Assembly: GCF_021283545.2 (NCBI RefSeq)
Contig: NZ_CP128540.1
Coordinates: forward strand, 5,926,501-5,990,500
Direction: 5' to 3'
Length of the DNA stretch: 64,000 bases
From: Pseudomonas alloputida
GTDB taxonomy: Bacteria > Pseudomonadota > Gammaproteobacteria > Pseudomonadales > Pseudomonadaceae
Positions 42,883 to 54,132 of this stretch are shown one piece after another; the stretch's first letter is position 1, and each line of letters begins with the position of its first letter. The notes beneath the pieces were generated by a model that saw only the letters and a list, made by a program, of their open reading frames with translations, made no database searches and was not told where the DNA came from. A program made the translations under genes and the position numbers.

Positions 42883-43652
42883 GCGTTTTCTTCAAGCAGC
42901 GAATGCAGCTCGACAAACTGCTGAGTCAGCTTGTGCCGCGGCTCCAGGTGAATCAGCGGCAGGCTGGCGTGGTGCGATTCGCGCATTTTCACCGAGCTGC
43001 CCAAGTACACCGGCAGCACCGGCAACCCTTCGGCCAGCAGTTCGTCGAGCATCTGCTGCGGCAGGCTGGCACGTGACTGGAACTGGTTGACCACGATGCC
43101 TTCGACCACCAAGTCTTCGTTGTGGTCTTCCTTGAGGTCTTCGATCTCGGCCAGCAGGCCATACAGGGCCTGGCGCGAAAAGCTGTCGCAGTCGAAGGGG
43201 ATCAGCACGCGATCGGCAGCGATCAGCGCAGAAACCGCATAGAAATTAAGCGCCGGCGGGGTATCGATGTAGATACGCTCGTAATCCTCGTCCAGCTCGT
43301 CGAGCAACTTGCGCAGCTTGTTGATCTTGTGTTTTGCCTCCAGCTTTGGCTGCAGGTCGGCCAGCTCGGCAGTGGCGGTGACCACATGCAGGTTGTCGAA
43401 CGGGGTTTCGTAGATATCGACCTTGTTCTTCTTGCTGAACGGCCCGCTGGAAAGGCTTTGCTTGAAGAAATCGGCGATGCCCATGGGGATGTCCTCGCCG
43501 GTCAGGCCGGTGAGGTATTGGGTCGAGTTCGCCTGGGCATCCAGGTCGATCAACAAGGTCCGGTAGCCTTCATTGGCACTGACCGCCGCCAGGTTGCAGG
43601 CAATGCTCGACTTGCCCACGCCACCTTTCTGATTGAACACCACGCGCCGCAT
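42879..43652 (-). CDS. ParA/Soj-family ATPase, orphan
   Basis: A 257-residue Walker-type partition ATPase. The deviant Walker A KGGVGKSS is at residues 8-15, the A' motif LLIDLDAQANSTQYLTG follows, and Walker B is IYIDTPPALNFY. A ParA partner (ParB) is not adjacent, so a chromosomal positioning role for some cargo is more likely than plasmid partition. The start at 43652 (MRRVVFNQKGG) fits the family; the longer frame does not. Confidence 0.9.
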   Translation of the reverse strand: MRRVVFNQKGGVGKSSIACNLAAVSANEGYRTLLIDLDAQANSTQYLTGLTGEDIPMGIADFFKQSLSSGPFSKKNKVDIYETPFDNLHVVTATAELADLQPKLEAKHKINKLRKLLDELDEDYERIYIDTPPALNFYAVSALIAADRVLIPFDCDSFSRQALYGLLAEIEDLKEDHNEDLVVEGIVVNQFQSRASLPQQMLDELLAEGLPVLPVYLGSSVKMRESHHASLPLIHLEPRHKLTQQFVELHSLLEENA

Positions 43653-43728
43653 GATTGACCTCCGTGTATCAACGAATGCCCGAGTATGTGGCGGCAGTGG
43701 GGCAATGACCAGTGCCATTTGACCGGCA

Positions 43729-44628
43729 TCACGCCTGACCGACCACCTGCCCTGTCAACAACTCGGCAAATGCCTTGGCCATGACCGAATGACCACGCTC
43801 GCGCTGCACCAGCCACACCGCCGTCATCGCCTCTTCATCGAGCAAGGTGCGGTACACCACCCCTTCGATGCGCATGCGCTGGAACGACGCCGGCAACACC
43901 GACACCCCCAGCCCCGCCGAGACCAGGCCGATGATGGTCATCGCTTCCCCTGCCTCTTGCGCAAAATGGGGGCTGAAACCCGCATGCCGTGCCAGGCTCA
44001 GCAATTGTGCATGCAAGCCGCTGCCATAACTGCGCGGGAAGAACACGAAGGGCTCAGGGGCCAACGCCGCCATGTAGACGCCTTGCTCAGTGCCCTCAGC
44101 CAGCGGATGCGAAGCATTGATCACCGCCACCAACGGTTCTCGGAACAACTCGGTGGCCACCAACCCCTCCGGCAGCGGCATCGGCCGCATCAACCCCACC
44201 TCGATGGACTCGTCGAATACCCCTTCGGCAACATCACGGCTGCTCATTTCCTTGAGGTTCAGGTGCACCGCCGGAAAGCGCTGACGGAAGGCGTGAATGG
44301 CCTTGGGGATTTTCGAGGTGAACGGGGCCGAGGAGGTGAAACCGATTTTCATCTCCCCCAGCTCGCCCAACTGCGCACGCCGGGCGACATCCGCGGCCTT
44401 CTCCACCTGCGCCAATACCTGGCGCGCTTCCTCGAGGAACAATCGCCCGGCCTCGCTCAGTTCGACACGACGATTGGTACGGTCGAACAACCGGGCCCCC
44501 AACTCCTGCTCCAGAGCCTGGATCTGCTGACTCAAGGGCGGTTGGGAAATACCCAGCTGCTGGGCGGCGCGGCCAAAGTGCAGCTCTTCGGCCACAGCAA
44601 TGAAGTAACGCAGATGACGCAGTTCCAT
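43729..44628 (-). CDS. LysR-family regulator divergent to an MFS exporter
   Basis: A 299-residue LysR-type regulator. The N-terminal winged helix-turn-helix reads MELRHLRYFIAVAEELHFGRAAQQLGISQPPLSQQI; the effector domain (about 90-295) contains KIGFTSSAPFTSKIP and GLMRPMPLPEGLV. The start at 44628 has a GGAG site; an in-frame TTG at 44640 is rejected. The divergent MFS gene is its probable target, an arrangement like ynfL-ynfM. The effector is unknown. Confidence 0.9.
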   Translation of the reverse strand: MELRHLRYFIAVAEELHFGRAAQQLGISQPPLSQQIQALEQELGARLFDRTNRRVELSEAGRLFLEEARQVLAQVEKAADVARRAQLGELGEMKIGFTSSAPFTSKIPKAIHAFRQRFPAVHLNLKEMSSRDVAEGVFDESIEVGLMRPMPLPEGLVATELFREPLVAVINASHPLAEGTEQGVYMAALAPEPFVFFPRSYGSGLHAQLLSLARHAGFSPHFAQEAGEAMTIIGLVSAGLGVSVLPASFQRMRIEGVVYRTLLDEEAMTAVWLVQRERGHSVMAKAFAELLTGQVVGQA

Positions 44629-44736
44629 GAGCCGCTCCAATCAAGTCGTAAAACATCTCAAATAGGTCGAACAATATATTGGATCTAATCGTTAGCCAGC
44701 TATATGCTTTTTTCATTGCGCCAGAGGTACCCGCCC

Positions 44737-45981
44737 GTGAAAACTGCAGTAGCCCCCCTCCTCCTTGAGCCAAAACCTGCCATCCTGACCGAAATGTGGA
44801 TCGAAAAAGGCACACCCGCCTTCATGAAAACCGTGCTGGCCTTGTTCAGCGGCGGTTTCGCCACCTTCGCCTTGCTGTACTGCGTACAGCCGATGATGCC
44901 TCTGCTGTCCCGGGAGTTTGCCATCAACGCGGCACAGAGCAGCCTGGTGCTGTCGGTGTCCACCGCCATGCTGGCGTTCGGCCTGCTGATCACCGGCCCC
45001 ATTTCTGACCGCATCGGACGCAAGCCCGTGATGGTGTTCGCGCTGGTCTGCGCCGCCCTGTCCACCTTGGCCAGCGCAGTGATGCCCAGCTGGGAGCTGG
45101 TACTGGCCACCCGCGCATTGGTCGGCCTGTCGCTGAGCGGCCTGGCGGCAGTGGCGATGACTTACCTGAGCGAAGAGATCCACCCGCAACACATTGGCCT
45201 GGCCATGGGCCTGTACATCGGCGGCAACGCGATTGGCGGCATGAGCGGGCGTCTCATCACGGGCGTACTGATCGACTTCGTCAGCTGGCACACGGCGATG
45301 CTGACCATTGGCGGCCTGGCCCTGGTGGCCGCGCTGGTATTCTGGAAGGTGCTGCCGGAGTCACGCAATTTCCGCGCACAGACGATGAACCCACGCAGCC
45401 TGCTGGACGGCTTTGTCATGCACTTCAAGGACGCCGGCCTGCCCTGGCTGTTCCTTGAAGCCTTCCTGCTGATGGGCGCCTTCGTCACATTGTTCAACTA
45501 CATCGGCTACCGCCTGCTGGCCGAGCCCTACCACATGAACCAGGCGCTGGTCGGCTTGCTGTCGGTGGTTTACCTGTCGGGTATCTACAGTTCTGCACAG
45601 GTCGGCGCCCTGGCGGACAAACTGGGCCGGCGCAAGGTGTTCTGGGCCAGTATCGTGGTAATGGCGGTTGGCTTGCTGATGACGCTGGCCAGTCCACTGG
45701 TGATGGTGATCGTGGGCATGCTGGTGTTCACCTTCGGCTTCTTTGGTGCGCACTCGGTGGCCAGCAGCTGGATCGGCCGCCGGGCGCTGAAGGCCAAGGG
45801 GCAGGCGTCGTCGCTGTACCTGTTCTGCTACTACGCTGGCTCCAGCGTGGCCGGTACGGCGGGCGGGGTGTTCTGGCACCAGTGGGGCTGGAACGGGATC
45901 GGGCTGTTCATTGGCAGCTTGCTGGCGGTGGCCTTGATGGTGGCGTTGCACCTGAGCAAGTTGCCACCCAAAACGGTGTGA
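44737..45981 (+). CDS. MFS transporter, YnfM-like
   Basis: A 414-residue major facilitator with about twelve membrane helices from residue 32 on. Motif A appears as GPISDRIGRKPVMV after helix 2, and ALADKLGRRKVFW in the second half. It is related to YnfM-type drug or arabinose exporters; the substrate is unknown. The start is uncertain: GTG at 44737 has an AGAGG site 9 nt upstream, ATG at 44704 lacks one, and ATG at 44824 (MKTVLALFSGGF) would start directly at helix 1. Divergent from the LysR regulator. Confidence 0.85.
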   Translation: MKTAVAPLLLEPKPAILTEMWIEKGTPAFMKTVLALFSGGFATFALLYCVQPMMPLLSREFAINAAQSSLVLSVSTAMLAFGLLITGPISDRIGRKPVMVFALVCAALSTLASAVMPSWELVLATRALVGLSLSGLAAVAMTYLSEEIHPQHIGLAMGLYIGGNAIGGMSGRLITGVLIDFVSWHTAMLTIGGLALVAALVFWKVLPESRNFRAQTMNPRSLLDGFVMHFKDAGLPWLFLEAFLLMGAFVTLFNYIGYRLLAEPYHMNQALVGLLSVVYLSGIYSSAQVGALADKLGRRKVFWASIVVMAVGLLMTLASPLVMVIVGMLVFTFGFFGAHSVASSWIGRRALKAKGQASSLYLFCYYAGSSVAGTAGGVFWHQWGWNGIGLFIGSLLAVALMVALHLSKLPPKTV

Positions 45982-45985
45982 TGCA

Positions 45986-46036
45986 TTCGTGGGCACGCCC
46001 GCACCCACAACCTGTGGGAGCGGGTGTGACCACGAA
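45986..46036. repeat. Inverted REP pair
   Basis: ttcgtgggcacgcccgcacc (45986 on, followed by cac) and gtgggagcgggtgtgaccac (46014 on, followed by gaa) between the convergent MFS and YgiW-family genes. Slightly degenerate. Confidence 0.7.
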
Positions 46037-46048
46037 GAGGCCATCAGA

Positions 46049-46396
46049 TCAGTTGATGATCTCGACAATATCCACATCCACTTCCCGGCTCATCAGGTGC
46101 TTTTCAACCTCACCGGTCAGCTTCACCTTGGTCTTGTCGTTGAACGGTGTCGGCGGCAGGTCCTCATCGTCGATCTCGACAGTGATGGTGCCGGTGTTGT
46201 CCTTGAACTCGTACTTGTCGTCGTTGTTGATCTTCTTGGTCACGAAGCCCTGCAGCACAACCGGGGTGTCGTCGGCGGCGTCGTTCGCGGCGGCAACCGT
46301 GGTTACCGACTGGGCGCCAGGGCCGGTGTAGCCAGCCGCAAATGCGCCAGTGCTGAACAAGGGGGCGAGGATGAGGGCGAGATAACGGATTTTCAT
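46049..46396 (-). CDS. YgiW/YdeI-family periplasmic OB-fold stress protein
   Basis: A 115-residue exported protein: signal peptide MKIRYLALILAPLFSTGAFA, then the bacterial OB-fold (BOF, DUF388) with VVLQGFVTKKINNDDKYEFKD, GTITVEIDDEDL and VKLTGEVEKHLMSREVDVDIVEI. Relatives protect against peroxide, cadmium or antimicrobial peptides. The start at 46396 gives the signal peptide. It follows hemE on the same strand behind a terminator. Confidence 0.9.
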   Translation of the reverse strand: MKIRYLALILAPLFSTGAFAAGYTGPGAQSVTTVAAANDAADDTPVVLQGFVTKKINNDDKYEFKDNTGTITVEIDDEDLPPTPFNDKTKVKLTGEVEKHLMSREVDVDIVEIIN

Positions 46397-46470
46397 GATA
46401 ATCGGGTCCTGTTTCGGTTTCGATGGGACCAGATTAGCGACGATCGCTGAATTCAAACTTAACGTACAAA

Positions 46471-46494
46471 AAACCCGGCATCGAAGCCGGGTTT
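46471..46494. terminator. Terminator of hemE
   Basis: AAACCCGGC-atcgaa-GCCGGGTTT, a perfect 9-bp stem; read on the minus strand it ends in TTTTTTG, 19 nt after the hemE stop. Confidence 0.88.
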
Positions 46495-46512
46495 ACTGTG
46501 CAGTGCATCAAG

Positions 46513-47577
46513 TCACTGGTGGTACTGCGCCGACAGTTCGTGCACGGCGTTGATGAATGCACCCGCATGTTCCGGGTCAACTTCCGGCGTGATGCCGTGG
46601 CCAAGGTTGAACACATGGCCAGTGCCGTGGCCATAGCTGGCCAGGATGCGCGCCACTTCCTTGCGAATGGCCTCGGGCTTGGCATACAGCACGGTCGGGT
46701 CCATGTTGCCTTGCAGCGCCACCTTGTCACCCACGCGGCGACGGGCGTCGCCGATCTCGCAGGTCCAGTCCAGGCCCAGCGCGTCGGCGCCGGCTTCGGC
46801 AATGCTTTCCAGCCACAAGCCACCATTCTTGGTGAACAGGATCACCGGCACCTTGCGCCCCTCGTGCTCGCGGATCAGGCCGCTGACGATCTTGCGCATG
46901 TAGGCCAGGGAGAACTCCTGATAGGCCGCCGCCGACAGGTTGCCGCCCCAGGTGTCGAAGATCTGTACGGCCTGGGCGCCGGCCAGGATCTGGCCGTTAA
47001 GGTAGCTGGTGACCGACTGGGCCAGCTTGTCCAGCAGCAGGTGCAGGGCTTGCGGGTTGTCGTAGGCCATGGCCTTGGTCTTGCGGAAGTCCTTCGACGA
47101 GCCGCCTTCGACCATGTAGGTAGCCAGGGTCCACGGGCTGCCGGAGAAGCCGATCAACGGCACACGGCCATTGAGCTCACGGCGAATGGTGCTGACCGCA
47201 TCCATCACGTAGCCGAGGTCTTTCTGTGGGTCCGGAACTGGCAGCGCCTCGATGTCGGCGGGGGTGCTGATGACCTTCTTGAAACGCGGGCCTTCGCCGG
47301 TTTCAAAGTACAGGCCCAGGCCCATGGCATCGGGAATGGTAAGGATGTCCGAGAACAGGATCGCTGCATCCAGCGGGTAGCGGTCCAGCGGCTGCAGGGT
47401 GACCTCGCAGGCGAACTGCGGGTTCATGCACAGGCTCATGAAGTCACCGGCCTTGGCGCGGCTGGCGCGGTACTCCGGCAGGTAGCGGCCGGCCTGGCGC
47501 ATCATCCACACCGGGGTGACGTCTACGGGTTGCTTGAGCAGTGCACGCAGGAAACGATCGTTCTTCAGGGCAGTCAT
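46513..47577 (-). CDS. hemE: Uroporphyrinogen decarboxylase
   Basis: A 354-residue cytosolic enzyme that converts uroporphyrinogen III to coproporphyrinogen III in haem synthesis. Signatures: [16 protein letters not shown], the Asp-bearing [38 protein letters not shown] and [19 protein letters not shown]. Standard length. Monocistronic, bounded by a terminator and a REP pair. Confidence 0.97.
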   Translation of the reverse strand: MTALKNDRFLRALLKQPVDVTPVWMMRQAGRYLPEYRASRAKAGDFMSLCMNPQFACEVTLQPLDRYPLDAAILFSDILTIPDAMGLGLYFETGEGPRFKKVISTPADIEALPVPDPQKDLGYVMDAVSTIRRELNGRVPLIGFSGSPWTLATYMVEGGSSKDFRKTKAMAYDNPQALHLLLDKLAQSVTSYLNGQILAGAQAVQIFDTWGGNLSAAAYQEFSLAYMRKIVSGLIREHEGRKVPVILFTKNGGLWLESIAEAGADALGLDWTCEIGDARRRVGDKVALQGNMDPTVLYAKPEAIRKEVARILASYGHGTGHVFNLGHGITPEVDPEHAGAFINAVHELSAQYHQ

Positions 47578-47695
47578 GTCGGCATCCGGAAAAATAGTGC
47601 GGGCATTTTCTCAGACACCAGCGCAAAAGGCACGGCCATGGCCATGTGTTTTGTCTATTGGATGCCACAGATCAAGCGTTTTTGTATACAAAAGC

Positions 47696-47760
47696 TTCGC
47701 GGGCATGCCTGCCCCCACGGGTTCTGCGCTTAACCCTGCGGGAGCGGGCATGCCCGCGAA
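47696..47760. repeat. Inverted REP pair, cgcgggcatgcccgc subtype
   Basis: ttcgcgggcatgcctgcccc (47696 on) and gcgggagcgggcatgcccgc (47738 on) face each other between gltD and hemE. Confidence 0.8.
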
Positions 47761-47771
47761 CAGGTCGAAGC

Positions 47772-49193
<1,422 letters not shown>

Positions 49194-49210
49194 TCAAAAC
49201 CTCTTTACAG

Positions 49211-49310
49211 CAGCTGCAAGCTACACGCTGCAAGCCGCAAGACGATCACTTAAGCCGGGCAAACCTCGCACTGCCATTACCTGCAGCTCGAGGCTTGCCA
49301 CTTGCAGCTG
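49211..49310. repeat. Inverted repeat in the gltB-gltD gap
   Basis: CAGCTGCAAG (49211-49220) and CTTGCAGCTG (49301-49310) are perfect 10-bp arms, about 80 bp apart. The interior has further gcaagc/gcttgc pieces (ctgcaagccgcaag, gaggcttgcc). It resembles a dispersed 'ctgcaagct' palindrome rather than the REPs seen elsewhere, and could fold in the gltBD message. Confidence 0.5.
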
Positions 49311-49313
49311 TTT

Positions 49314-52300
49314 TTACTGCGGGTTGGCACGGGTGCTGGACAACAGCTGCTTCAGGTTGGCTGCCTTCGGCTTGACCAGCCAGAAGCGCCGCACGTAGTC
49401 GTCCAGGTTCTCCGAGAGCTCACGCCCCCACTCGCTGCCGGTCTCATCCACATACTCGGCAAGGACACGCGCCAGGTGGCTACGGTAGGCCTCCATCGCT
49501 TCGCCACTGATACGCTGGATTTCCACCAGCTCGTGGTTGAGCTTGTCGACGAAGCTATTGTCCATGTCGAGCACGTAGGCAAAGCCGCCAGTCATGCCAG
49601 AACCGAAGTTGTAACCGGTCTTGCCCAGAACGCAGACAAAGCCGCCGGTCATGTATTCACAGCAGTGATCGCCAGTGCCCTCGACAACAGCATGGGCGCC
49701 GGAGTTACGTACAGCGAAGCGCTCGCCCGCAGTACCTGCGGCAAACAGCTTGCCGCCAGTGGCACCGTACAGGCAGGTGTTGCCGACGATGGCGCTGTGC
49801 TGGGTTTCGAACGGGCTGCCGGCTGGCGGCACGATGGTGACCTTGCCACCGGTCATGCCTTTGCCGACGTAATCGTTGGCGTCGCCTTCCAGGTGCAGGT
49901 TCAGGCCACCGGCGTTCCACACACCAAAGCTCTGGCCCGCAGTCCCCTTGAAGCGGAAGGTGATCGGCGCCGCGGCCATGCCCTGGTTGCCGTGCAGGCG
50001 GGCGATTTCGCCCGACACACGCGCACCAATGGAGCGGTCGCAGTTGCAGATGTCGAGGCTGAACTCGCCACCCGCCTGGTCGCGGATGGCCGGCATGGCC
50101 ATATCAACCATCTTCTCGGCCAACTCGCCCAGGTCGAACGGCGGGTTCTTGTCGACTTCGCAGAACTGCGGTTTGTCCGCAGGAATGTGCGAGCTGCCCA
50201 GCAGCGGCGACAGGTCCAGGTACTGCTGGCGTTCGGTGTCACCTGGCAGCACTTCGAGCAGGTCGGTACGGCCGATCAGCTCGCCAAGGCTGCGCACGCC
50301 CAGCTTGGCCAACCACTCGCGGGTTTCTTCGGCGACAAAGGTGAAGAAGTTGATCACCATGTCGACGGTGCCGATGTAGTGGTCCTTGCGCAGCTTGTCG
50401 TTCTGGGTGGCCACGCCGGTGGCGCAGTTGTTCAGGTGGCAGATGCGCAGGTACTTGCAGCCCAGGGCAATCATTGGCGCGGTACCAAAGCCGAAGCTTT
50501 CGGCGCCGAGGATGGCCGCCTTGATAACGTCCAGGCCGGTTTTCAGGCCGCCGTCGGTCTGCACCCGTACCTTGCCACGCAGGTCATTGCCGCGCAGGGT
50601 CTGGTGGGTTTCCGCAAGGCCAAGCTCCCAAGGGGCGCCGGCGTATTTGATCGAGGTCAGCGGCGAAGCACCGGTACCACCGTCGTAACCGGAGATGGTG
50701 ATCAGGTCGGCATAGGCCTTGGCCACACCTGCGGCGATGGTGCCCACGCCCGCTTCGGCTACCAGCTTGACCGATACCAGCGCCTGCGGGTTGACCTGCT
50801 TGAGGTCGTAGATCAGCTGGGCCAGATCTTCGATCGAGTAAATGTCATGGTGTGGCGGTGGCGAGATCAGGGTCACGCCCGGTACCGCATAACGCAGCTT
50901 GGCGATCAGGCCGTTGACCTTTCCGCCCGGCAACTGGCCGCCCTCACCCGGCTTGGCGCCCTGGGCAACCTTGATCTGCAGCACTTCGGCGTTGACCAGA
51001 TACTCCGGGGTCACACCAAAACGGCCGGTGGCCACCTGCTTGATCTTCGAGCTCTTGATGGTGCCATAGCGCGACGGGTCTTCGCCGCCTTCACCCGAGT
51101 TGGAGCGTGCGCCCAGGCGGTTCATGGCCTCGGCCAGCGCTTCGTGGGCTTCCGGCGACAGTGCACCCAGCGAGATACCCGCCGAGTCGAAACGCTTGAG
51201 AATCGCCTCCAGCGGCTCGACCTGCTCCAGCGCCAGCGGCTGGTCGGCCACTTTCACCTTGAGCAAGTCACGAATCATCGACACCGGGCGCTGGTCCACC
51301 AGCGTGGTGTATTCCTTGAACTTGGCGTAGTCGCCCTGCTGCACAGCCGCTTGCAGGGTGTTGACCACGTCCGGGTTGTAGGCGTGGTATTCGCCACCGT
51401 GGACGAACTTCAGCAGGCCACCTTGCTGGATCGGCTTGCGCGCGCTCCAGGCTTCGGCCGCCAGCAGCTTCTGGTCGTTTTCCAGGTCTTCGAAGCGCGC
51501 ACCCTTGATGCGGCTGGACACGCCCTTGAAGCTCAGGCCGACCACTTCCTCGGCCAGGCCAATGGCTTCGAACAGCTGTGCACCGCGGTACGAGGCGATG
51601 GTGGAGATACCCATCTTGGACAGGATCTTCAGCAGGCCCTTGGAAATACCTTTGCGGTAGTACTTGAACACTTCGTCCAGGTCGCCCAGCACTTCGCCGG
51701 TACGGATCAGGTCAGCCAGTACTTCATACGCCAGGTACGGGTAAACGGCCGAGGCACCGAAGCCCAGCAGCACGGCGAAGTGATGCGGATCACGGGCGGT
51801 AGCGGTTTCCACCAGGATGTTGCTGTCGCAACGCAGGCCCTGTTCGGTCAGGCGGTGGTGCACTGCACCAACGGCCAGCGAAGCGTGCACCGGCAGCTTG
51901 CCCGGGGCGATATAACGGTCGCTCAGCACCAGCTGGGTCTTGCCCCCACGCACAGCTTCTTCGGCCTGGTCGGCAATGTTGCGGATGGCCGCTTCCAGGC
52001 CGACGCTCTGCTCATAGTTGAGGTCGATCAGCTGGCGGTCGAAGCCTTCGCGCTCCAGGTTCATCAGCGAACGCCACTTGGCGGGCGAGATGACCGGCGA
52101 GCTGAGGATGACCCGCGAAGCGTGCTCCGGGGACTCCTGGAAGATGTTGCGCTCGGCACCCAGGCAGATTTCCAGCGACATTACGATCGCTTCGCGCAGC
52201 GGGTCGATCGGCGGGTTGGTTACCTGAGCGAACTGCTGGCGGAAGAAGTCGTACGGCGAGCGCACGCGCTGCGACAGCACGGCCATCGGCGTGTCGTCAC

Positions 52301-53759
52301 CCATCGAGCCAACGGCTTCCTGGCCCTGCTCACCCAACGGGCGCAGTACCTGGTCACGCTCTTCGAAGGTGACCTGGAACATCTTCATGTATTGCTTGAG
52401 CTGGTCAGCGTCGTAGCTGGCCACACCCTGGTCGTCGGTCAGCGTCGCCTGGATGCGGGTGGCGTGCTGACGCAGCCAGCGCTTGTACGGGTGGCGCGAC
52501 TTCAGGCGGTTGTCGATGGCGTCGGTGTCGAGGATCTGGCCGGTTTCGGTGTCCACGGCAAGGATCTGGCCCGGGCCGACACGGCCCTTGGCCAGCACTT
52601 CCTCAGGCTGATAGCCCCATACGCCGATTTCCGAGGCGATGGTGATGTAACCATTGGTGGTGGTCACCCAGCGCGCCGGGCGTAGACCGTTACGGTCGAG
52701 CAGGCACACCGCGTGGCGGCCTTCGGTCATGACGATACCGGCCGGGCCATCCCACGGCTCCATGTGCATGGAGTTGTATTCGTAGAAGGCGCGCAGGTCG
52801 GCGTCCATGGTCTCGACGTTCTGCCACGCTGGCGGTACCAGCATGCGCACGCCGCGGAACAGGTCGATGCCACCGGTGACCATCAGTTCCAGCATGTTGT
52901 CCATGCTGGACGAGTCGGAACCGACGCGGTTGACCAGCGGGCCGAGCTCTTCGAGGTCCGGGATCTGGTCATTGGCGAACTTGGTGCGACGAGCCACGGC
53001 CCAGTTGCGGTTGCCGGTGATGGTGTTGATCTCGCCGTTGTGGGCGAGGAAGCGGAACGGCTGCGCCAGCGGCCATTTCGGCAGGGTGTTGGTGGAGAAG
53101 CGCTGGTGGAACACGCAGATCGCGGTTTGCAGGCGCTCGTCACCCAGGTCTGGATAAAACGCCGCGAGATCGCGCGGCATCATCAGGCCTTTGTAGATGA
53201 TGGTCTTGTGCGAGAAGCTGCAGATGTAGTGGTCGGCGTCGTGGGCGTTGGCCACCGACGAACGACGACGGGCACTGAACAGCTTGATGGCGAATTCCTG
53301 GTCGCTCAGGCCTTCACCGCCAATGAACACCTGCTCGATCTGCGGCAGGCGCTCCAGGGCCAGGCGGCCGAGGACGCTGGTGTCGATCGGCACCTTGCGC
53401 CAGCCGACCAGTTTCAGGCCAGCGGCGAGGATCTCGCGGTCCATGTTGGCGCGGGCAGCTTCGGCTTTGACCGGGTCCTGGTTGAAGAACACCATGCCGA
53501 CGGCGTACTGCTTGGGCAGCTCGACAGCGAAGTGCTCCTGGGCCATGGCACGCAGGAATTGATCGGGCTTCTGCATGAGCAGACCGCAACCGTCACCGGT
53601 CTTGCCGTCGGCATTGATGCCGCCGCGGTGGGTCATGCATGTCAGCGCCTGCATGGCAGTTTGCAGAAGGTGGTGGCTCGGCTCACCCGTCATATGGGCG
53701 ATCAGGCCAAAACCACAGTTGTCCTTGAATTCTTCGGGATGGTACAGACCTGTTTTCAT
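49314..53759 (-). CDS. gltB: Glutamate synthase large subunit
   Basis: A 1481-residue subunit forming two glutamates from glutamine and 2-oxoglutarate. The N-terminal amidotransferase nucleophile is Cys15 ([15 protein letters not shown]) after a short propeptide. Central FMN domain: [19 protein letters not shown] and [19 protein letters not shown]; the 3Fe-4S ligands are in [19 protein letters not shown]. The C-terminal glxB-like beta-helix has repeated GG..G.G units ([23 protein letters not shown]). I start at 53759 ([11 protein letters not shown]). With gltD and the glnA system in this window it completes the GS-GOGAT cycle. Confidence 0.97.
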   Translation of the reverse strand: MKTGLYHPEEFKDNCGFGLIAHMTGEPSHHLLQTAMQALTCMTHRGGINADGKTGDGCGLLMQKPDQFLRAMAQEHFAVELPKQYAVGMVFFNQDPVKAEAARANMDREILAAGLKLVGWRKVPIDTSVLGRLALERLPQIEQVFIGGEGLSDQEFAIKLFSARRRSSVANAHDADHYICSFSHKTIIYKGLMMPRDLAAFYPDLGDERLQTAICVFHQRFSTNTLPKWPLAQPFRFLAHNGEINTITGNRNWAVARRTKFANDQIPDLEELGPLVNRVGSDSSSMDNMLELMVTGGIDLFRGVRMLVPPAWQNVETMDADLRAFYEYNSMHMEPWDGPAGIVMTEGRHAVCLLDRNGLRPARWVTTTNGYITIASEIGVWGYQPEEVLAKGRVGPGQILAVDTETGQILDTDAIDNRLKSRHPYKRWLRQHATRIQATLTDDQGVASYDADQLKQYMKMFQVTFEERDQVLRPLGEQGQEAVGSMGDDTPMAVLSQRVRSPYDFFRQQFAQVTNPPIDPLREAIVMSLEICLGAERNIFQESPEHASRVILSSPVISPAKWRSLMNLEREGFDRQLIDLNYEQSVGLEAAIRNIADQAEEAVRGGKTQLVLSDRYIAPGKLPVHASLAVGAVHHRLTEQGLRCDSNILVETATARDPHHFAVLLGFGASAVYPYLAYEVLADLIRTGEVLGDLDEVFKYYRKGISKGLLKILSKMGISTIASYRGAQLFEAIGLAEEVVGLSFKGVSSRIKGARFEDLENDQKLLAAEAWSARKPIQQGGLLKFVHGGEYHAYNPDVVNTLQAAVQQGDYAKFKEYTTLVDQRPVSMIRDLLKVKVADQPLALEQVEPLEAILKRFDSAGISLGALSPEAHEALAEAMNRLGARSNSGEGGEDPSRYGTIKSSKIKQVATGRFGVTPEYLVNAEVLQIKVAQGAKPGEGGQLPGGKVNGLIAKLRYAVPGVTLISPPPHHDIYSIEDLAQLIYDLKQVNPQALVSVKLVAEAGVGTIAAGVAKAYADLITISGYDGGTGASPLTSIKYAGAPWELGLAETHQTLRGNDLRGKVRVQTDGGLKTGLDVIKAAILGAESFGFGTAPMIALGCKYLRICHLNNCATGVATQNDKLRKDHYIGTVDMVINFFTFVAEETREWLAKLGVRSLGELIGRTDLLEVLPGDTERQQYLDLSPLLGSSHIPADKPQFCEVDKNPPFDLGELAEKMVDMAMPAIRDQAGGEFSLDICNCDRSIGARVSGEIARLHGNQGMAAAPITFRFKGTAGQSFGVWNAGGLNLHLEGDANDYVGKGMTGGKVTIVPPAGSPFETQHSAIVGNTCLYGATGGKLFAAGTAGERFAVRNSGAHAVVEGTGDHCCEYMTGGFVCVLGKTGYNFGSGMTGGFAYVLDMDNSFVDKLNHELVEIQRISGEAMEAYRSHLARVLAEYVDETGSEWGRELSENLDDYVRRFWLVKPKAANLKQLLSSTRANPQ

Positions 53760-53899
53760 AGACACATTCTCACCAGGTTCACCTCTCAACGGAGGTAAAT
53801 CTCTTTTTTAACAACCACTTACCATCCACGCCGATCAAACGCCAGCTTTTTTGCGGTGGTCATGGAAAACCATTGTTGCACAGCGACAGCGACGCCCAC

Positions 53900-53928
53900 A
53901 AATTTTCATGTCTCGCCATTGAAAATTT
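53900..53928. promoter_or_regulatory. Perfect dyad AAATTTTCA-N11-TGAAAATTT upstream of gltB
   Basis: Perfect 9-bp arms whose centres are 20 bp apart, about two helical turns, the geometry of a dimeric repressor or activator site. It lies 141-169 bp upstream of the gltB ATG in the AT-rich 373-bp gap to damX. No other gene is seen in that gap. The cognate regulator is unknown. Confidence 0.5.
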
Positions 53929-54040
53929 ATGTCGCAATTTTGAATGTTTTTGCGCCATGCGCCGTGATAGCGGCTTGGCTCGAGTCTGAAGCGTTTCAGC
54001 CATGACTGCAACTAAGGACTTGTGGCCGGCAGTCCGGGAC

Positions 54041-54072
54041 AGAAAAGCCTGCCGCGCTCGGGCGCAGCAGGC
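54041..54072 (-). terminator. Terminator after damX
   Basis: On the minus strand GCCTGC-t-GCGC pairs with GCGC-g-GCAGGC around ccga, followed by TTTTCT. It separates aroK-aroB-damX from gltB-gltD, so gltB should have its own promoter. Confidence 0.75.
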
Positions 54073-54132
54073 TAGTCGAAAGCTAGAATTCGCTTAGCTA
54101 CTGGGCGGCGGGGTGATGCCGCCCGGAAGGTA

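Noticed and set aside
42879..43652. Plasmid-type partition system
   Set aside because: Only a ParA-like gene is present; no parB, parS array or replication gene is nearby.
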